A stretch of 52,270 nucleotides of DNA, from NCBI RefSeq assembly GCF_023255755.1, contig NZ_JAGDVS010000164.1, positions 1 to 52,270 on the forward strand, in the 5' to 3' direction. Each line of letters opens with the position of its first letter. Positions within the stretch are counted from its first letter, which is position 1. Made by a program: the position numbers and the translations under genes. Positions 9,503 to 19,609 of the stretch are shown here, piece after piece. The notes under the pieces are model-generated. The model worked only from the letters and a program-made list of their open reading frames with translations. It searched no databases and was not told the DNA's origin. This stretch comes from Acidithiobacillus sp. (GTDB taxonomy: Bacteria > Pseudomonadota > Gammaproteobacteria > Acidithiobacillales > Acidithiobacillaceae).

Positions 9503-10871
9503 TCCGGATCCGCTCATTTCTACGGGACACGACTCGCTGGACGCTCACAGTGCCACCCCAAAGGCAGGCCACCTACCCGCCGAAGAGATTCAGAGGATGC
9601 TGCAACAGCGATGGGGAGACGCGCTGCTAGAGCGCCTGCTCGCCATCGGCAGGATTGCTGCAAAGCTTGGCACACCGGCTTATCTTGTGGGCGGCTCTGT
9701 CCGTGACCTCCTGCAAAACCATCCCACACCAGACGTAGATTTGGCCATTGAGGGTGACGTCCGCGCGGTCGCCGGGGCCTGCTCCGCGGAACTGTCCGGC
9801 GTGCAATGTACATATCATCCGCAATTTGGCACCGCCATCCTCCAGTACCCCGACGGATTCCAACTGGATCTGGCGCGTTGCCGGATAGAACATTATCCAG
9901 CGCCCGCAGCACTGCCGGAAGTGCAGCCTGGAGACATTCAGACAGACTTGATCCGCCGCGATTTCACCATCAACGCCATGGCCATCTCCCTGGATCCGGA
10001 AAAGTTTGGCGACTTTCTGGATCCCTATGGAGGCCGTGAAGATCTGCAACAAAGCTTGCTGCGCGTACTCCATCCCCTTTCTTTTCTGGATGACCCTACC
10101 CGCATTCTGCGCGGACTCCGTTTCGCCGTGCGTTTTCAACTCCAATTGGAAACCGACACGCACGGACTACTGGAGGAGGCGCTGGCCCAGAATATTTTCG
10201 CCCGACTCAGCAGCGCGCGTTTGTGGCGTGAACTGAAGTATCTGCTCGAACTCACCGACCTCCCTGCGGCTTTAGAGAAGCTGGGTGCCTGGCAGTTATG
10301 GCCACTGTTGCGCCCGGCACCGCTGGAACTGGAGGTTCTCCTTCCCCGGGTACGGCGTGGTCAACAGGAAATCAACTGGTTTCACTGCCACTTCTCCGGC
10401 GAAAAACTCTTCGGCGCCGCCGTCTTGCTGACCATACTCTGGCGGGATGTTCCTTGGGCGGAGGTGGAGAAACGCTTACACTATTGGCCGCTGGCTGATG
10501 GGCGTCATATTTTGAACGATCTGCACTTGCTGTCAGAAATGCCTGTGGCCTTGGCGAAGGCCAGTCGCCCCAGTGCAGTAGCGCGATTATGGGAATCGCT
10601 GTCTCTGCCAGGCATACTGGCGCTACTCGCAGAGTACCCGGAAACCGATGCCGTCACCGAAAGTGGCCGCTACTACTTGCTGAAACAGCGTGGTCTGACG
10701 TCACCGCTCAATGGCCGGGATCTGCAAGCCTTGGGCTTGGCGCCCGGTCCACAGCTTGGTAAGGTACTGCGTCGCCTGCGCGATGCCCGCCTGGATGGCG
10801 CGATTAAAGACAAGGAAACTGCCCGACAATGGCTTATCAGACAAGGCATCCTGCCATCCATCCAACCGTGA
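9474..10871 (+). CDS. tRNA nucleotidyltransferase/poly(A) polymerase family protein (CCA/CC/A-adding-like)
   Basis: The protein has 465 residues from the ATG at 9474. The class II NTase head domain is clear: PAYLVGGSVRDLLQNHPTPD with DVDLAIEGDV (metal-binding DxD), then LIRRDFTINAMAISL and FLDDPTRILRGLRFAVRF. It lacks an obvious CBS or HD domain and lacks the basic tail of its upstream neighbour. It is a second NTase directly after pcnB, overlapping it by 29 bases, and its stop overlaps the folK GTG start. It is probably a tRNA 3'-end CCA- or A-adding enzyme. Which bases it adds cannot be decided here. Confidence 0.85.
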   Translation: MTTDKPPTVNPDPLISTGHDSLDAHSATPKAGHLPAEEIQRMLQQRWGDALLERLLAIGRIAAKLGTPAYLVGGSVRDLLQNHPTPDVDLAIEGDVRAVAGACSAELSGVQCTYHPQFGTAILQYPDGFQLDLARCRIEHYPAPAALPEVQPGDIQTDLIRRDFTINAMAISLDPEKFGDFLDPYGGREDLQQSLLRVLHPLSFLDDPTRILRGLRFAVRFQLQLETDTHGLLEEALAQNIFARLSSARLWRELKYLLELTDLPAALEKLGAWQLWPLLRPAPLELEVLLPRVRRGQQEINWFHCHFSGEKLFGAAVLLTILWRDVPWAEVEKRLHYWPLADGRHILNDLHLLSEMPVALAKASRPSAVARLWESLSLPGILALLAEYPETDAVTESGRYYLLKQRGLTSPLNGRDLQALGLAPGPQLGKVLRRLRDARLDGAIKDKETARQWLIRQGILPSIQP

Positions 10872-11398
10872 TTGCCTGGATCAGTATTGGCAGCAACCTG
10901 GGCCTGCCCGTGGCACAGGCGCGGCATGCGCTGGAGGCCCTGGCCGCTGTACCGGAAAGCACCCTCCTGTGGCAGTCCCATCTCTACCAGACGGCACCCG
11001 TGGGTGGTGTCACCCAGCCTGCGTTCATCAATGCGGTCGCCCGGCTGCAAACGGCATTGCAACCCCGCGCCCTCCTCAGTCACCTGCAAACCCTGGAGGC
11101 AGCAGCGGGACGCTGCCGCGCCGAGGAAATTTACTGGGGTCCGCGGGTGCTGGACCTCGATCTGCTGAGCTACGGGACTACCCGTTCCACGGATCCGGAA
11201 CTCATCCTACCCCATCCCCGCCTGCACGAGCGAGCCTTCGTGCTCATCCCCCTTGCCGAGTTTGATCCGGAACTGGTCATTCCCGGCTGCGGGCGCATCG
11301 CCGACCACCTGTCCGCCGTGGCTGGGCAATCCATCACCCGTATTCCTGACAACATTCAGGAAACGTCCGTGCACAACACCCGTTCCGCCCAGGCATGA
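10868..11398 (+). CDS. folK: 2-amino-4-hydroxy-6-hydroxymethyldihydropteridine pyrophosphokinase
   Basis: Transfers pyrophosphate from ATP to hydroxymethyl-dihydropterin in folate synthesis. WISIGSNLG opens the domain. YQTAPVGGVTQPAFINAV, GPRVLDLDLLSYG (Mg-binding Asp pair) and LPHPRLHERAFVLIPLAEF are the HPPK signatures. I chose the GTG at 10868, which gives VIAWISIGSN as in the family and a GTGA overlap with the upstream stop. The longer ATG start at 10829 would add 13 unrelated residues. The stop overlaps the next small gene (ATGA). Grouping with panB and panC is common in proteobacteria. Confidence 0.93.
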   Translation: MIAWISIGSNLGLPVAQARHALEALAAVPESTLLWQSHLYQTAPVGGVTQPAFINAVARLQTALQPRALLSHLQTLEAAAGRCRAEEIYWGPRVLDLDLLSYGTTRSTDPELILPHPRLHERAFVLIPLAEFDPELVIPGCGRIADHLSAVAGQSITRIPDNIQETSVHNTRSAQA

Positions 11399-11571
11399 CC
11401 AATCCCCGCATCATCAGTGCGGCTTACCGTGCGTGGGAGGCTGACTATTCCTTGCCCTGCCTGGATATCGACTCGGCGCAGGTGGATTTTGTCTACGATC
11501 CGCGGCACACTGAGCAACTGATCGACGCCGTCAGATATCGGCTGAAAAAGGCTGAGGAACAAGATGCATAA
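11395..11571 (+). CDS. Unrecognised 58-residue protein nested between folK and panB
   Basis: The ATG at 11395 overlaps the folK stop (ATGA), and the TAA at 11569-11571 lies inside the start of panB (ATG at 11564). The reading frame is open throughout and encodes MTNPRIISAAYRAWEADYS, then LPCLDIDSAQVDFVYDPRHT and a charged C-terminal helix ending in KKAEEQDA. There is no signal peptide or membrane segment. Tight overlap on both sides means that folK to panB translation passes through this frame, which supports a real gene. No family is recognised. It may be a small partner in folate/pantothenate metabolism, but nothing in the sequence proves that. Confidence 0.65.
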   Translation: MTNPRIISAAYRAWEADYSLPCLDIDSAQVDFVYDPRHTEQLIDAVRYRLKKAEEQDA

Positions 11572-12349
11572 GAAAATTGCCCGCTGGGTGCAGGACAAAA
11601 AAAACGGCATCAGACGCGCCGTGGTTACGGCCTATGACTATCCCTTCGCCCGTTTCGCGGCGGAGGCGGGGGTGCATGGCATACTGGTAGGCGATTCTCT
11701 CGGCATGGTGGTCACCGGCGCCAACGACACCCTCAGTGTTACGTTGGAGCAGATGGCCTATCACACCCGGATGGTGGCGCGAGGAGCAGGTGACTGCCTG
11801 ATATTTGCTGACCTACCCTTCGGGACCTACGAAAAGGGTCCGGAGCAGGCCTGGGATGCAGCGGTAGCCCTGCTGCGCGCCGGTGCCGATGTCATCAAGC
11901 TGGAAGGTGGTGCGGAGATGGCGCCTACGGTGGCCTTCTGCGCGGAACGGGGCGTCAATATCTGCGCCCATATCGGCCTGACCCCCCAGCGGGTGCGGCA
12001 ATGGGGTGGTTTTCAGCGGCAGGGTACCGACGCGGACAGTGCGCGCCGCTTGCAGACTGATGCCGGAGCACTGGCGGAAGCGGGTGCCCGCTTCGTCGTT
12101 TTGGAAGCGGTCCCCGATGCGTTGGCGGCGAACATTACCCGCGATATCACCATACCCACGATCGGCATCGGGGCCGGGCCGGATACGGATGCCCAGGTGC
12201 TGGTGATGCACGACCTGCTGGGGCTTGGCGCGGAAAGCCCACCCTTTGCCCGGCGCTATATCGAAGGCGGCCAGATCATGCGGGATGCCCTCGCCGAATA
12301 TGTGCAAGACGTGGGCAACGTCCAGTTCCCGCCACGTCGCAAGCGCTGA
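11564..12349 (+). CDS. panB: 3-methyl-2-oxobutanoate hydroxymethyltransferase
   Basis: Makes ketopantoate from alpha-ketoisovalerate and methylene-tetrahydrofolate, the first step of pantothenate synthesis. The 261 residues are normal length. Metal and substrate motifs are present: [25 protein letters not shown] (Mg Asp), [18 protein letters not shown] and AHIGLTPQ, and [14 protein letters not shown] near the C-terminus. It starts 8 bases before the end of the small upstream gene and is followed one base later by panC. It uses folate cofactor, so its position behind folK is sensible. Confidence 0.97.
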   Translation: MHKKIARWVQDKKNGIRRAVVTAYDYPFARFAAEAGVHGILVGDSLGMVVTGANDTLSVTLEQMAYHTRMVARGAGDCLIFADLPFGTYEKGPEQAWDAAVALLRAGADVIKLEGGAEMAPTVAFCAERGVNICAHIGLTPQRVRQWGGFQRQGTDADSARRLQTDAGALAEAGARFVVLEAVPDALAANITRDITIPTIGIGAGPDTDAQVLVMHDLLGLGAESPPFARRYIEGGQIMRDALAEYVQDVGNVQFPPRRKR

Positions 12350-12350
12350 A

Positions 12351-13187
12351 ATGGCGATCTTCAAAGATATCAACAGCCTGCGCCATTGGCGCCAAAGTCT
12401 GCGTGGCCCCCTGGCCCTGGTGCCCACCATGGGCAACCTGCACGATGGGCATCTCGCGCTGGTGAAACTCGCCGCCACCCGAGCCGAACAGGTGCTGGTC
12501 AGCATCTACGTCAATCCCTTGCAATTCGGGCCCCGGGAAGACTTTGCAAACTACCCGCGCACCCTTGGCCGGGACTTGCAGCGTCTGCACGACGCTGGCT
12601 GCCAGACCGTATTTACCCCGGATGACGGACTGATGTATCCGCGGGGACGCCAGGATATCAGCATCGTTATGCCACCACGCAGCCTGAGCAAGGTGCTTTG
12701 CGGCGCCAGTCGTCCCGGCCATTTTGCCGGGGTCTGTACCGTACTCGGCAAACTATTGCACATAGTCGCGCCAGAAATCCTCCTGCTCGGCGAAAAGGAC
12801 TATCAGCAACTGCGCATTGTTCAGCAGATGGTGGCCGATCTGAACCTCAACGTGCAGGTCTTGCCGGGCCCCTTACAGAGAGAGGCAGACGGGCTCGCAT
12901 ACAGCTCGCGCAACACCTTTTTGAACCCGGCAGAGCGGCAGGTTGCTCCGCTGCTCGCGCAAACGCTGTTCGATCTCGCCCGACGCAGCACCAGCGCAGC
13001 GGATATCGCAAGCCTCACGACAGAAGGCTGGGAAAGGCTGGAGCAAGCCGGTTTTTTGCCGGACTATCTGGAGTTGTGCGATGCCCAGACTTTGCAGGCA
13101 CTTGACGTTCCGCAGCCTGATGCGCGCTGGTTCGGGGCTGCACGGCTGGGGCAGACTCGGCTCATCGACAATGTTATAGTTCCTTGA
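12351..13187 (+). CDS. panC: Pantothenate synthetase (pantoate-beta-alanine ligase)
   Basis: Joins pantoate and beta-alanine through a pantoyl-adenylate. The protein has 278 residues from the ATG at 12351. The ATP-binding motif [14 protein letters not shown] lies near residue 25. [40 protein letters not shown] and [10 protein letters not shown] complete the active site. A longer frame begins at 12225 inside panB, but the family start is MAIFKDIN. Its stop shares a base with the next start (TGATG). Confidence 0.97.
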   Translation: MAIFKDINSLRHWRQSLRGPLALVPTMGNLHDGHLALVKLAATRAEQVLVSIYVNPLQFGPREDFANYPRTLGRDLQRLHDAGCQTVFTPDDGLMYPRGRQDISIVMPPRSLSKVLCGASRPGHFAGVCTVLGKLLHIVAPEILLLGEKDYQQLRIVQQMVADLNLNVQVLPGPLQREADGLAYSSRNTFLNPAERQVAPLLAQTLFDLARRSTSAADIASLTTEGWERLEQAGFLPDYLELCDAQTLQALDVPQPDARWFGAARLGQTRLIDNVIVP

Positions 13188-16100
13188 TGAACACTCGCCT
13201 GCGCGAAATTCCTTACAACTACACCTCGTTTTCAGACGCCGAGATCGTGTGCCGCCTGATCGGGATGAATGCCTGGCGGATACTGGAAGACCTGCGCGAA
13301 CAGCGGGTCACTGGACGCTCTGCACGGATGCTCTTTGAAGTGCTGGGCGATCTCTGGGTGGTGCAGCGCAATCCTTACATCCAGGATGATTTGGCGAAGG
13401 ATCGGCATCGCCGTCAGGCCCTCTGGGACGCTCTGGCACATCGCTTGAACGATATTACTGAGCGCGCTGAGGGCAATCCGCTGGTGATTCGTCTGCTGGA
13501 GAGCGCTCGCGTCGCGGTGAGTAGCTTTACGCAGCAATTTGATGAGGATCTGGCCCTGCGCAAGAAAGCGGAGCGCAGCCTGCTCAAAATCACCGCAAGA
13601 GATAATGTCGACTTCAGCGCCTATGCCCGCGTCGCTCATGTCACTGACGCCTCCGACTGGCGTGTGGAATTACCCTTTGTCGTCCTTTATCCCGCCGACG
13701 AGCCCGAAGTGCAGCGCATGGTGGCCGCTTGCCGCGAAATTGGGCTATCCATCATCCCGCGCGGTGGTGGCACCGGCTATACCGGCGGTGCCATTCCGCT
13801 GCGCCGCCACTGCGCGGTCATCAATACCGAAAAGCTGGAACAAATGTCGGTGATCGAAATGGTCACGCCACAGGGCCTGAACACCAGCGTCCCCAGCATC
13901 TTTGCGGGTGCAGGTGTGGTCACCAAGGTCGTGGCCGATGCGGCCGATGCGGCAGGCCTCGTCTTTGCCGTCGATCCCACATCCATGGACGCCTCCACCA
14001 TCGGCGGAAATATCGCCATGAATGCGGGGGGCAAGAAGGCTGTGCTCTGGGGTACGGCCCTCGACAACCTGCTTTCCTGGCGCATGGTGACCCCCGATGG
14101 GAATTGGCTGGAAGTGGAACGCATGGACCATAATCTCGGCAAGATTCACGACCAGCCGGTGGTCCGTTTCCGCCTGAATCGCTTTGCCACCGACGGGCAT
14201 ACGTCGCTCGGGGAGTCGGAAGTGCTCACCCTGCCCGGTGCCAGCTTCCGCAAGGCCGGGCTGGGCAAGGATGTCACCGATAAGTTTCTCGGCGGTCTGC
14301 CAGGCATCCAGAAGGAAGGCTGCGACGGCATTATCACCTCCGGACGCTTCCTGCTCCATCAGATGCCAGCCCATGTGCGCACGGTCTGCCTGGAGTTTTA
14401 TGGCACCGATCTGGATGCCGCGGTACCAGCCATCGTCGAAGTGAAATCCTACGTGGAGGGGTTGGGGCATGTCCTGCTCACTGGTCTGGAGCACCTGGAC
14501 GAGCGCTATCTCAAAGCCATCAAGTACAGCAACAAGGCCCCCCGCCACGAACGCCCGAAGATGCTGCTGCTCGCGGATATCGCCAGCGATGACCCCGATG
14601 CAGCGGGTGCGGCGGCAGCGGCGGTAGTACGTATTGCCAACGCCCGAGGTGGTGAGGGCTTTGTCGCCACTACGCCCGAGTCAAGACGCCGATTCTGGGC
14701 CGACCGCAGCCGCACCGCCGCCATTTCCGCCCATACCAATGCTTTCAAAATCAATGAAGATGTGGTCATTCCTCTGGAGAGGCTGGCGGAGTATAGCCGC
14801 GCGGTCGAGCGTATCAATATCGAGCAGTCCATCAGCAGTAAATTGGCCAGCCTCAGCGCACTGGAGGAATATGTCTCCGGTGATCTCGCAGAAATCCGCA
14901 AAGCTAAGGATTATGAAGAAAGCAGTGAAGATCAGGCCATCGTCGACGCCAAAAAATCCGCCGCCAGGGCGTTGATTGGCGATACACGTCAGCGCTGGCA
15001 ATCTCTGCTGGAGAAACTGGATATACTGGCTATGGAGCATCCGGAACTGCTGGATGCACACATGCTGTCCGCCGTGCATCCCAATGACACCCTGGCCGGT
15101 CTCCTACTACGCGGTGCCCTGCGCGTCAGTTACCGTGAGCACGTCGGCAAGCCGCTGGAGGCGCTGTTCGCTGGCGATGCATTTGCTGCCGTGCGGTCGC
15201 GTATCCGCGAGATCCATGCAGAAGTACGCCGTGCCCGTCTTTTTGTCGCCCTGCACATGCACGCCGGCGATGGCAATATCCACACTAACATCCCGGTGCT
15301 CTCCAGCGACTACGCCATGCTCCACGAGGCCGACAGGGTGGTGGACCGGATTATGGCCATCGCCCAGAAACTGGGTGGCGTCATCTCAGGCGAGCACGGC
15401 ATCGGCATCACCAAGATGCGCTGGATGGAACCGGAAAAGATTGCTGCTTTCGCGGCTTATAAGGCCAAAGTGGACCCGGACAGCCTCTTCAATCCGGGCA
15501 AGCTGCTGGCGGGCTCCGGGCTGGAAACTGCCTATACGCCCTCTTTACAACTGGTGGAACAGGAAGCGCTGTTGCTGGAAGCCAGCGAACTGGGTGCCCT
15601 CAATCGTGAGATCAAGGACTGTCTGCGTTGCGGCAAATGCAAGCCGGTCTGCATGACCCATATCCCCCGCGCCAATCTGCTCTACTCGCCGCGCGACAAG
15701 ATCCTTGCCACCGGCCTGCTCATCGAGGCCTTTCTCTATGAGGAGCAGACGCGGCGTGGCGTCTCTCAGCAACATTTTGCCGCCCTCAACGATGTGGCCG
15801 ACCATTGCACCACCTGCCACAAGTGCGAGACGCCCTGCCCGGTGGATATTGACTTCGGCAAGGTCTCCATTCACATGCGTAACATACTCCGGGCGCGGGG
15901 TGAGAAATCCTTTAATCTCGGCACGCGCTTGGCCATGAGCTATCTCAATGCCACAGAGCCCGGCAAAGTCCACCTCTTACGGCGGGGCGTGCTGCAAAGC
16001 GCCTACAATGCGCAGGCCATCGCCCATAAAATCGTCAAACCACTGCTGCCCAAGGGGCCACCACCGGCCACCACCGGCAAGGCCCCGCTACGCGCCGAGG

Positions 16101-17020
16101 TCATCCACTTCCTGCGCAAACCGCTGCCTACGGACATGGGCGTGCAGACCATGCGCCAGCTTCTCGCCATTGTCGATGACAAGACCGTCCCCATCATCCG
16201 CGACAGCGCCAAAGTCACCGACGAGAGTGATGCGGTGTTCTATTTCCCCGGTTGCGGCAGTGAGCGGCTCTTCAGCCAGATTGGTCTGGCGACACTGGCC
16301 ATGTTGCATCATGTCGGCGCGCAAACCGTATTGCCACCCGGCTACCTCTGCTGCGGCTATCCACAAACGGCGGGCGGTCATGAAGACAAGGGGCAGGAAA
16401 TCTCCGTGCGCAATCAGGTGCTCTTTCATCGCGTGGCGAACACGCTGAACTACCTGGATATCAAGACCGTGATCCTGTCCTGCGGCACCTGCATGGATCA
16501 ATTGCTGCAATACCAGTTCCAGCAGATCTTTCCCGGCTGCCGTCTGCTGGATATCCATGAGTACCTGATGGAAAAGGGCGTCGCTCTGGAAGGCGTAGAG
16601 GGTGTGCAGTATCTCTACCACGACCCCTGCCACAGCCCCATGAAAACCCACAAGCCCCAGGCCGTGGCGTCACAACTGCTCGGGCAACAGGTACTGGACT
16701 CTGCCCGCTGCTGTGGAGAGGCGGGTACCCTGGCCAGCAGCCGCCCGGATATTGCCACCCAGCTCCGTTTCCGTAAGGAAGAGGTACTCAAGGAAGGCAT
16801 CCTGCAGCTCACCGGCAGCCTGCGTGCGGAGAATGGCAACGTCAAGCTGCTCACCAGTTGCCCCGCCTGTCAACAGGGCCTGGAGCGTTACCGCGAAGAT
16901 ACGGGTCTCGACACCGATTACATTGTCGTCGAACTGGCACGTAAAATCCTCGGCGCACAGTGGCAACGGGGTTTTATCGACGCCGCTCGCCAGGGGGGTA
17001 TTGAGCGAGTCTTGCTCTGA
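13187..17020 (+). CDS. Giant FAD-binding oxidoreductase / Fe-S protein with N-terminal DUF3683
   Basis: This 1277-residue protein joins four parts. A DUF3683-type N-terminus ([19 protein letters not shown]) comes first. A PCMH/FAD_binding_4 domain (about 160 to 420; [14 protein letters not shown]) and a FAD-oxidase C domain (about 550 to 790; [23 protein letters not shown]) follow. Next is a two-[4Fe-4S] ferredoxin domain ([11 protein letters not shown] near 810; [12 protein letters not shown] near 873). Two CCG cysteine domains (CCGYP near 1055, CCGEAG near 1175) end the protein. It resembles a fusion of glycolate/D-lactate dehydrogenase GlcD with its GlcF Fe-S partner and likely passes electrons from a 2-hydroxyacid to quinone. 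The substrate is unknown. The ATG at 13187 overlaps the panC stop. Confidence 0.88.
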   Translation: MNTRLREIPYNYTSFSDAEIVCRLIGMNAWRILEDLREQRVTGRSARMLFEVLGDLWVVQRNPYIQDDLAKDRHRRQALWDALAHRLNDITERAEGNPLVIRLLESARVAVSSFTQQFDEDLALRKKAERSLLKITARDNVDFSAYARVAHVTDASDWRVELPFVVLYPADEPEVQRMVAACREIGLSIIPRGGGTGYTGGAIPLRRHCAVINTEKLEQMSVIEMVTPQGLNTSVPSIFAGAGVVTKVVADAADAAGLVFAVDPTSMDASTIGGNIAMNAGGKKAVLWGTALDNLLSWRMVTPDGNWLEVERMDHNLGKIHDQPVVRFRLNRFATDGHTSLGESEVLTLPGASFRKAGLGKDVTDKFLGGLPGIQKEGCDGIITSGRFLLHQMPAHVRTVCLEFYGTDLDAAVPAIVEVKSYVEGLGHVLLTGLEHLDERYLKAIKYSNKAPRHERPKMLLLADIASDDPDAAGAAAAAVVRIANARGGEGFVATTPESRRRFWADRSRTAAISAHTNAFKINEDVVIPLERLAEYSRAVERINIEQSISSKLASLSALEEYVSGDLAEIRKAKDYEESSEDQAIVDAKKSAARALIGDTRQRWQSLLEKLDILAMEHPELLDAHMLSAVHPNDTLAGLLLRGALRVSYREHVGKPLEALFAGDAFAAVRSRIREIHAEVRRARLFVALHMHAGDGNIHTNIPVLSSDYAMLHEADRVVDRIMAIAQKLGGVISGEHGIGITKMRWMEPEKIAAFAAYKAKVDPDSLFNPGKLLAGSGLETAYTPSLQLVEQEALLLEASELGALNREIKDCLRCGKCKPVCMTHIPRANLLYSPRDKILATGLLIEAFLYEEQTRRGVSQQHFAALNDVADHCTTCHKCETPCPVDIDFGKVSIHMRNILRARGEKSFNLGTRLAMSYLNATEPGKVHLLRRGVLQSAYNAQAIAHKIVKPLLPKGPPPATTGKAPLRAEVIHFLRKPLPTDMGVQTMRQLLAIVDDKTVPIIRDSAKVTDESDAVFYFPGCGSERLFSQIGLATLAMLHHVGAQTVLPPGYLCCGYPQTAGGHEDKGQEISVRNQVLFHRVANTLNYLDIKTVILSCGTCMDQLLQYQFQQIFPGCRLLDIHEYLMEKGVALEGVEGVQYLYHDPCHSPMKTHKPQAVASQLLGQQVLDSARCCGEAGTLASSRPDIATQLRFRKEEVLKEGILQLTGSLRAENGNVKLLTSCPACQQGLERYREDTGLDTDYIVVELARKILGAQWQRGFIDAARQGGIERVLL

Positions 17021-17703
17021 TGGCCGCCAACCCGCCACCCCAGCGACTGGGCAAACCGGACCGTTCCATGCACCTGCTCTCGGCCACTTCCGGGGCGGCG
17101 GATATCGTCGCTTTCCTGAAGTTTCATATGGTGTTCACCTCGGCAATGACCGGCAACCTCGCCCTCTTCGGCATCGCCATCGGCCAGGGACATCTGCTTT
17201 CCGCGACCCACTCCCTCTCCGCGCTACTGGGATTCGTGACCGGGGTGGCCATCGCCGCACTCTGGAAAGAACGTCTCCTCGGCTTGCGCTGGATACTGGG
17301 ACTGGAAGTTATCTTTCTCCTGTCATACGCACTCTGCTGGCTACTCTGGGGTTTTCCACCAGAGGGCTTTCCCCTTTATGCGCTCATTCTATTCTCCGCC
17401 ATGAGCATGGGGTTGCAGAGTGTGGCGGCACGACTGGTGAATGTCGCCGGCGTACCATCCGTGGTTTTCACCAACACCCTGACCAGTATCGTGCTGACTT
17501 TCATTCAAAGCCTGCACAAACGCCTTCCTCTGCCATTTGCCCTACGCCAGCAATTTACTGCCTTACTAGCCTATCTCGGGGGCGCCGTGGTTTTTGCTTT
17601 TCTGCTGACGGACATACCGATACTGGCTATGACCCTGCCGGCCGTTTTGGTGGCCTTGGCCCTCTGGATGTACTGGCGCCCCGCAGCAGATGCGGCGAGC
17701 TGA
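17020..17703 (+). CDS. DUF1275/YoaK-family membrane protein
   Basis: This 227-residue protein has about six hydrophobic segments. The DUF1275 signatures are ATSGAADIVAFLKF near the start, VFTSAMTGNLALFG, and SMGLQSVAARLVNVAGVPSV with VFTNTLTSIV. Members are polytopic inner-membrane proteins without a proven substrate, so transport is only a suggestion. The start overlaps the preceding oxidoreductase stop (TGATG), implying coupled translation. No N-terminal signal beyond the first helix is seen. Confidence 0.85.
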   Translation: MAANPPPQRLGKPDRSMHLLSATSGAADIVAFLKFHMVFTSAMTGNLALFGIAIGQGHLLSATHSLSALLGFVTGVAIAALWKERLLGLRWILGLEVIFLLSYALCWLLWGFPPEGFPLYALILFSAMSMGLQSVAARLVNVAGVPSVVFTNTLTSIVLTFIQSLHKRLPLPFALRQQFTALLAYLGGAVVFAFLLTDIPILAMTLPAVLVALALWMYWRPAADAAS

Positions 17704-17719
17704 GGGCAAGCGCAGCCCT

Positions 17720-18109
17720 ATGGAAAGCTCCGCCACCGAGACACGTCCCGCACAAGCACCCCTTGACGGCGTGCTCGACCTGCACGCCTTCCGCCCGCAG
17801 GAGGTACCCGACCTGCTGCGCGAATATCTCCAGGCCTGCCGCGCCGCCCAAATCACGGAAATTCGTATCATCCATGGCAAGGGCAAAGGCGTGCTGCGCG
17901 AGACCGTTCACGCGCTGCTCCGCCGCGAGCCCATGGTCCGGAATTTCCGTCTGGCCAATGACCGCAGCAGTTGGGGCGCGACCCTGGTCGATATTTATCC
18001 GCCGGACGCACCCTTACCACCCCGCAGTTCACCGGCTTCAAAGGCGCGGGTGCCGGAATCCGCACCCGGCTGGTATCGCCTGCTACAACGCATTTTCGTC
18101 AAACGCTAA
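17720..18109 (+). CDS. Smr-domain protein
   Basis: This small protein (129 residues from the ATG at 17720) contains the Smr domain: GVLDLHAFRPQEVPDLLREY, then IRIIHGKGKGVLRETVHALL and SSWGATLVDIYP. The LDLH and HGKG motifs are those of MutS2-C-terminal-type nicking/RNA-binding Smr domains. The C-terminal 30 residues are basic. An upstream ATG at 17690 would overlap the preceding gene; I prefer the later start, which has TGAGGG upstream. The role is uncertain: stand-alone Smr proteins act on nucleic acid. Confidence 0.85.
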   Translation: MESSATETRPAQAPLDGVLDLHAFRPQEVPDLLREYLQACRAAQITEIRIIHGKGKGVLRETVHALLRREPMVRNFRLANDRSSWGATLVDIYPPDAPLPPRSSPASKARVPESAPGWYRLLQRIFVKR

Positions 18110-18117
18110 GGACAAAT

Positions 18118-18744
18118 ATGGCTCAGGAGGGCGTCAGCAAATTTCACCTGGACTGGCAGGCCGGTCCCGTCATCGCCTGCGCAGAGCGGGCCATTCTCGG
18201 TCATTGGCGCGACGTACTATATGTCCGCGGCCTGATCGGCGCCGATCCCGCCCGTTACGACGGCATCGGTTTTGGCAATGTGAGTTGTCGTTGCTACGGC
18301 GGTTTTCTGATCACCGCCACCCAGACCGGCCACCTCGCCACGTTGGCACCGGAGCATTTCTGTCAGGTGACCCGCTGGGATATCGTCCACAACCAGATCT
18401 GGGCCAAAGGACCACAGCCGCCCTCCTCTGAAGCCCTCAGCCATGCGGCCTGCTATGACGCCCATCCGGAAATTCGCTGGGTCTTCCACATTCACGATCC
18501 GCTGCTCTGGCAACAGACCGCGGCCCTGGGGTTACCGGCCACTCCGCTCGATGCTGAATATGGCACCCCCGCCATGGCCTTGGCCGTATTTCATCTCGCC
18601 AGACAGGGGCGGTTACCCCTGCTCATCCGGATGGCCGGTCACGAAGACGGGCTCATCGCCGCGGGCCACAGCGCCGCAGAGACTGGCGCCGTGCTATTAA
18701 ACGCCGTTACCGAAGCTCAGGCCTCCAGCGCCTTGCGCAGATAA
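18118..18744 (+). CDS. Class II aldolase/adducin-domain protein
   Basis: The protein has 208 residues from the ATG at 18118, preceded by TAAGGAC. GIGFGNVSCRCYGGFLITAT resembles the GNxS motif of class II aldolases. FHIHDPLLWQ supplies a metal-binding HIH. The third family histidine pair (HxHG) is not obvious; the later HEDGLIAAG segment may stand in. Members are zinc-dependent aldolases, epimerases or dehydratases, so this one may act on a phosphorylated sugar or thio-sugar, but the substrate is unknown. The 3' end overlaps the convergent exonuclease gene by 28 bases. Confidence 0.75.
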   Translation: MAQEGVSKFHLDWQAGPVIACAERAILGHWRDVLYVRGLIGADPARYDGIGFGNVSCRCYGGFLITATQTGHLATLAPEHFCQVTRWDIVHNQIWAKGPQPPSSEALSHAACYDAHPEIRWVFHIHDPLLWQQTAALGLPATPLDAEYGTPAMALAVFHLARQGRLPLLIRMAGHEDGLIAAGHSAAETGAVLLNAVTEAQASSALRR

Positions 18745-19379
18745 ACGTCCATATCGGTAAGGTTATTCAGGGCCCAGCGTCGGTAATCATCGGGCAGATC
18801 GGCAATCTTCACGCCCTTGTGCTTGCCGAAAGGCATCGTCTCGGGAATCCGTGCGCGCTCGCTGAACTCCCATAAATCTTCCCAGGAATTGGGCCGCACC
18901 GAGAGGATGACCTTATTCAGAAGAATCCGGCAAAATTTCACGTCCGCCAGTGCCGAGTGGGCGTTTTTGAGGTTATCCCGGGTTTTGTGCTTATCCTTGC
19001 TGAAGTGATACATCAATGCCGACTGGGAATGGCTATCCACCTCGGGCCAGAGCTTGCGGGTCATGGCATAAGTGCAGATACGTTTGACGTCCGGCTTGCC
19101 GATGACGCCCCAGTCATAATCAATGCTGTGGCCGACGAGATACCCTGTGTCTTCGGGCAACTGAAAGCTGCTGGCGGGCGGGCTTTCCAGCAGATCTTCC
19201 TCGAGAATATGGTGTACCGCCATCGCTCCCATCTCAATGGGCTTGGCCGGTCGGTAACGCTGCACGAATTGTTCCTCCACCTCCAGCGTTTTCAGATCGC
19301 TCACCGCCAGCCAGGCTGCCTCAATCAGATCAGGCTCCACACGGCCCGTCGTTTCGGTATCAAAAATCAATGCGCGCAT
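18717..19379 (-). CDS. exoX: DEDDh 3'-5' exonuclease with C-terminal DUF3820 (ExoX-like)
   Basis: The protein has 220 residues from the ATG at 19379. The ExoI motif LIFDTETTG carries the first Asp and Glu. VGHSIDYDWGVIG is ExoII. HSALADVKFC is ExoIII with the catalytic His and Asp. The C-terminal 45 residues (MPFGKHKGVKIADLP, then YRRWALNN) form a DUF3820 module often fused to ExoX-like nucleases. It probably degrades single-stranded DNA during repair. A longer frame to 19442 adds 21 residues that do not belong to the family. It is convergent with, and overlaps, the aldolase-like gene. Confidence 0.85.
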   Translation of the reverse strand: MRALIFDTETTGRVEPDLIEAAWLAVSDLKTLEVEEQFVQRYRPAKPIEMGAMAVHHILEEDLLESPPASSFQLPEDTGYLVGHSIDYDWGVIGKPDVKRICTYAMTRKLWPEVDSHSQSALMYHFSKDKHKTRDNLKNAHSALADVKFCRILLNKVILSVRPNSWEDLWEFSERARIPETMPFGKHKGVKIADLPDDYRRWALNNLTDMDVYLRKALEA

Positions 19380-19609
19380 GCAAAACCTCATCCCGGATCC
19401 GGCGAAAAGATGCAGGGTAAATGCCTGCTTCGCAATGGGCAAGCGCCAATGCCCGGTGGAACCCTACGGAAAACACAACATCTCATTGTTTGTACGAGTA
19501 CTTTATCCAGACGTTGCTTTTTTCATCCAGCAACCCCATTCATAAAGAGAGGAGCAAAAAAACATAATTTACGTTATCATGCCAGCGTGTTCGTTCACAG
19601 GAGTCAGAC

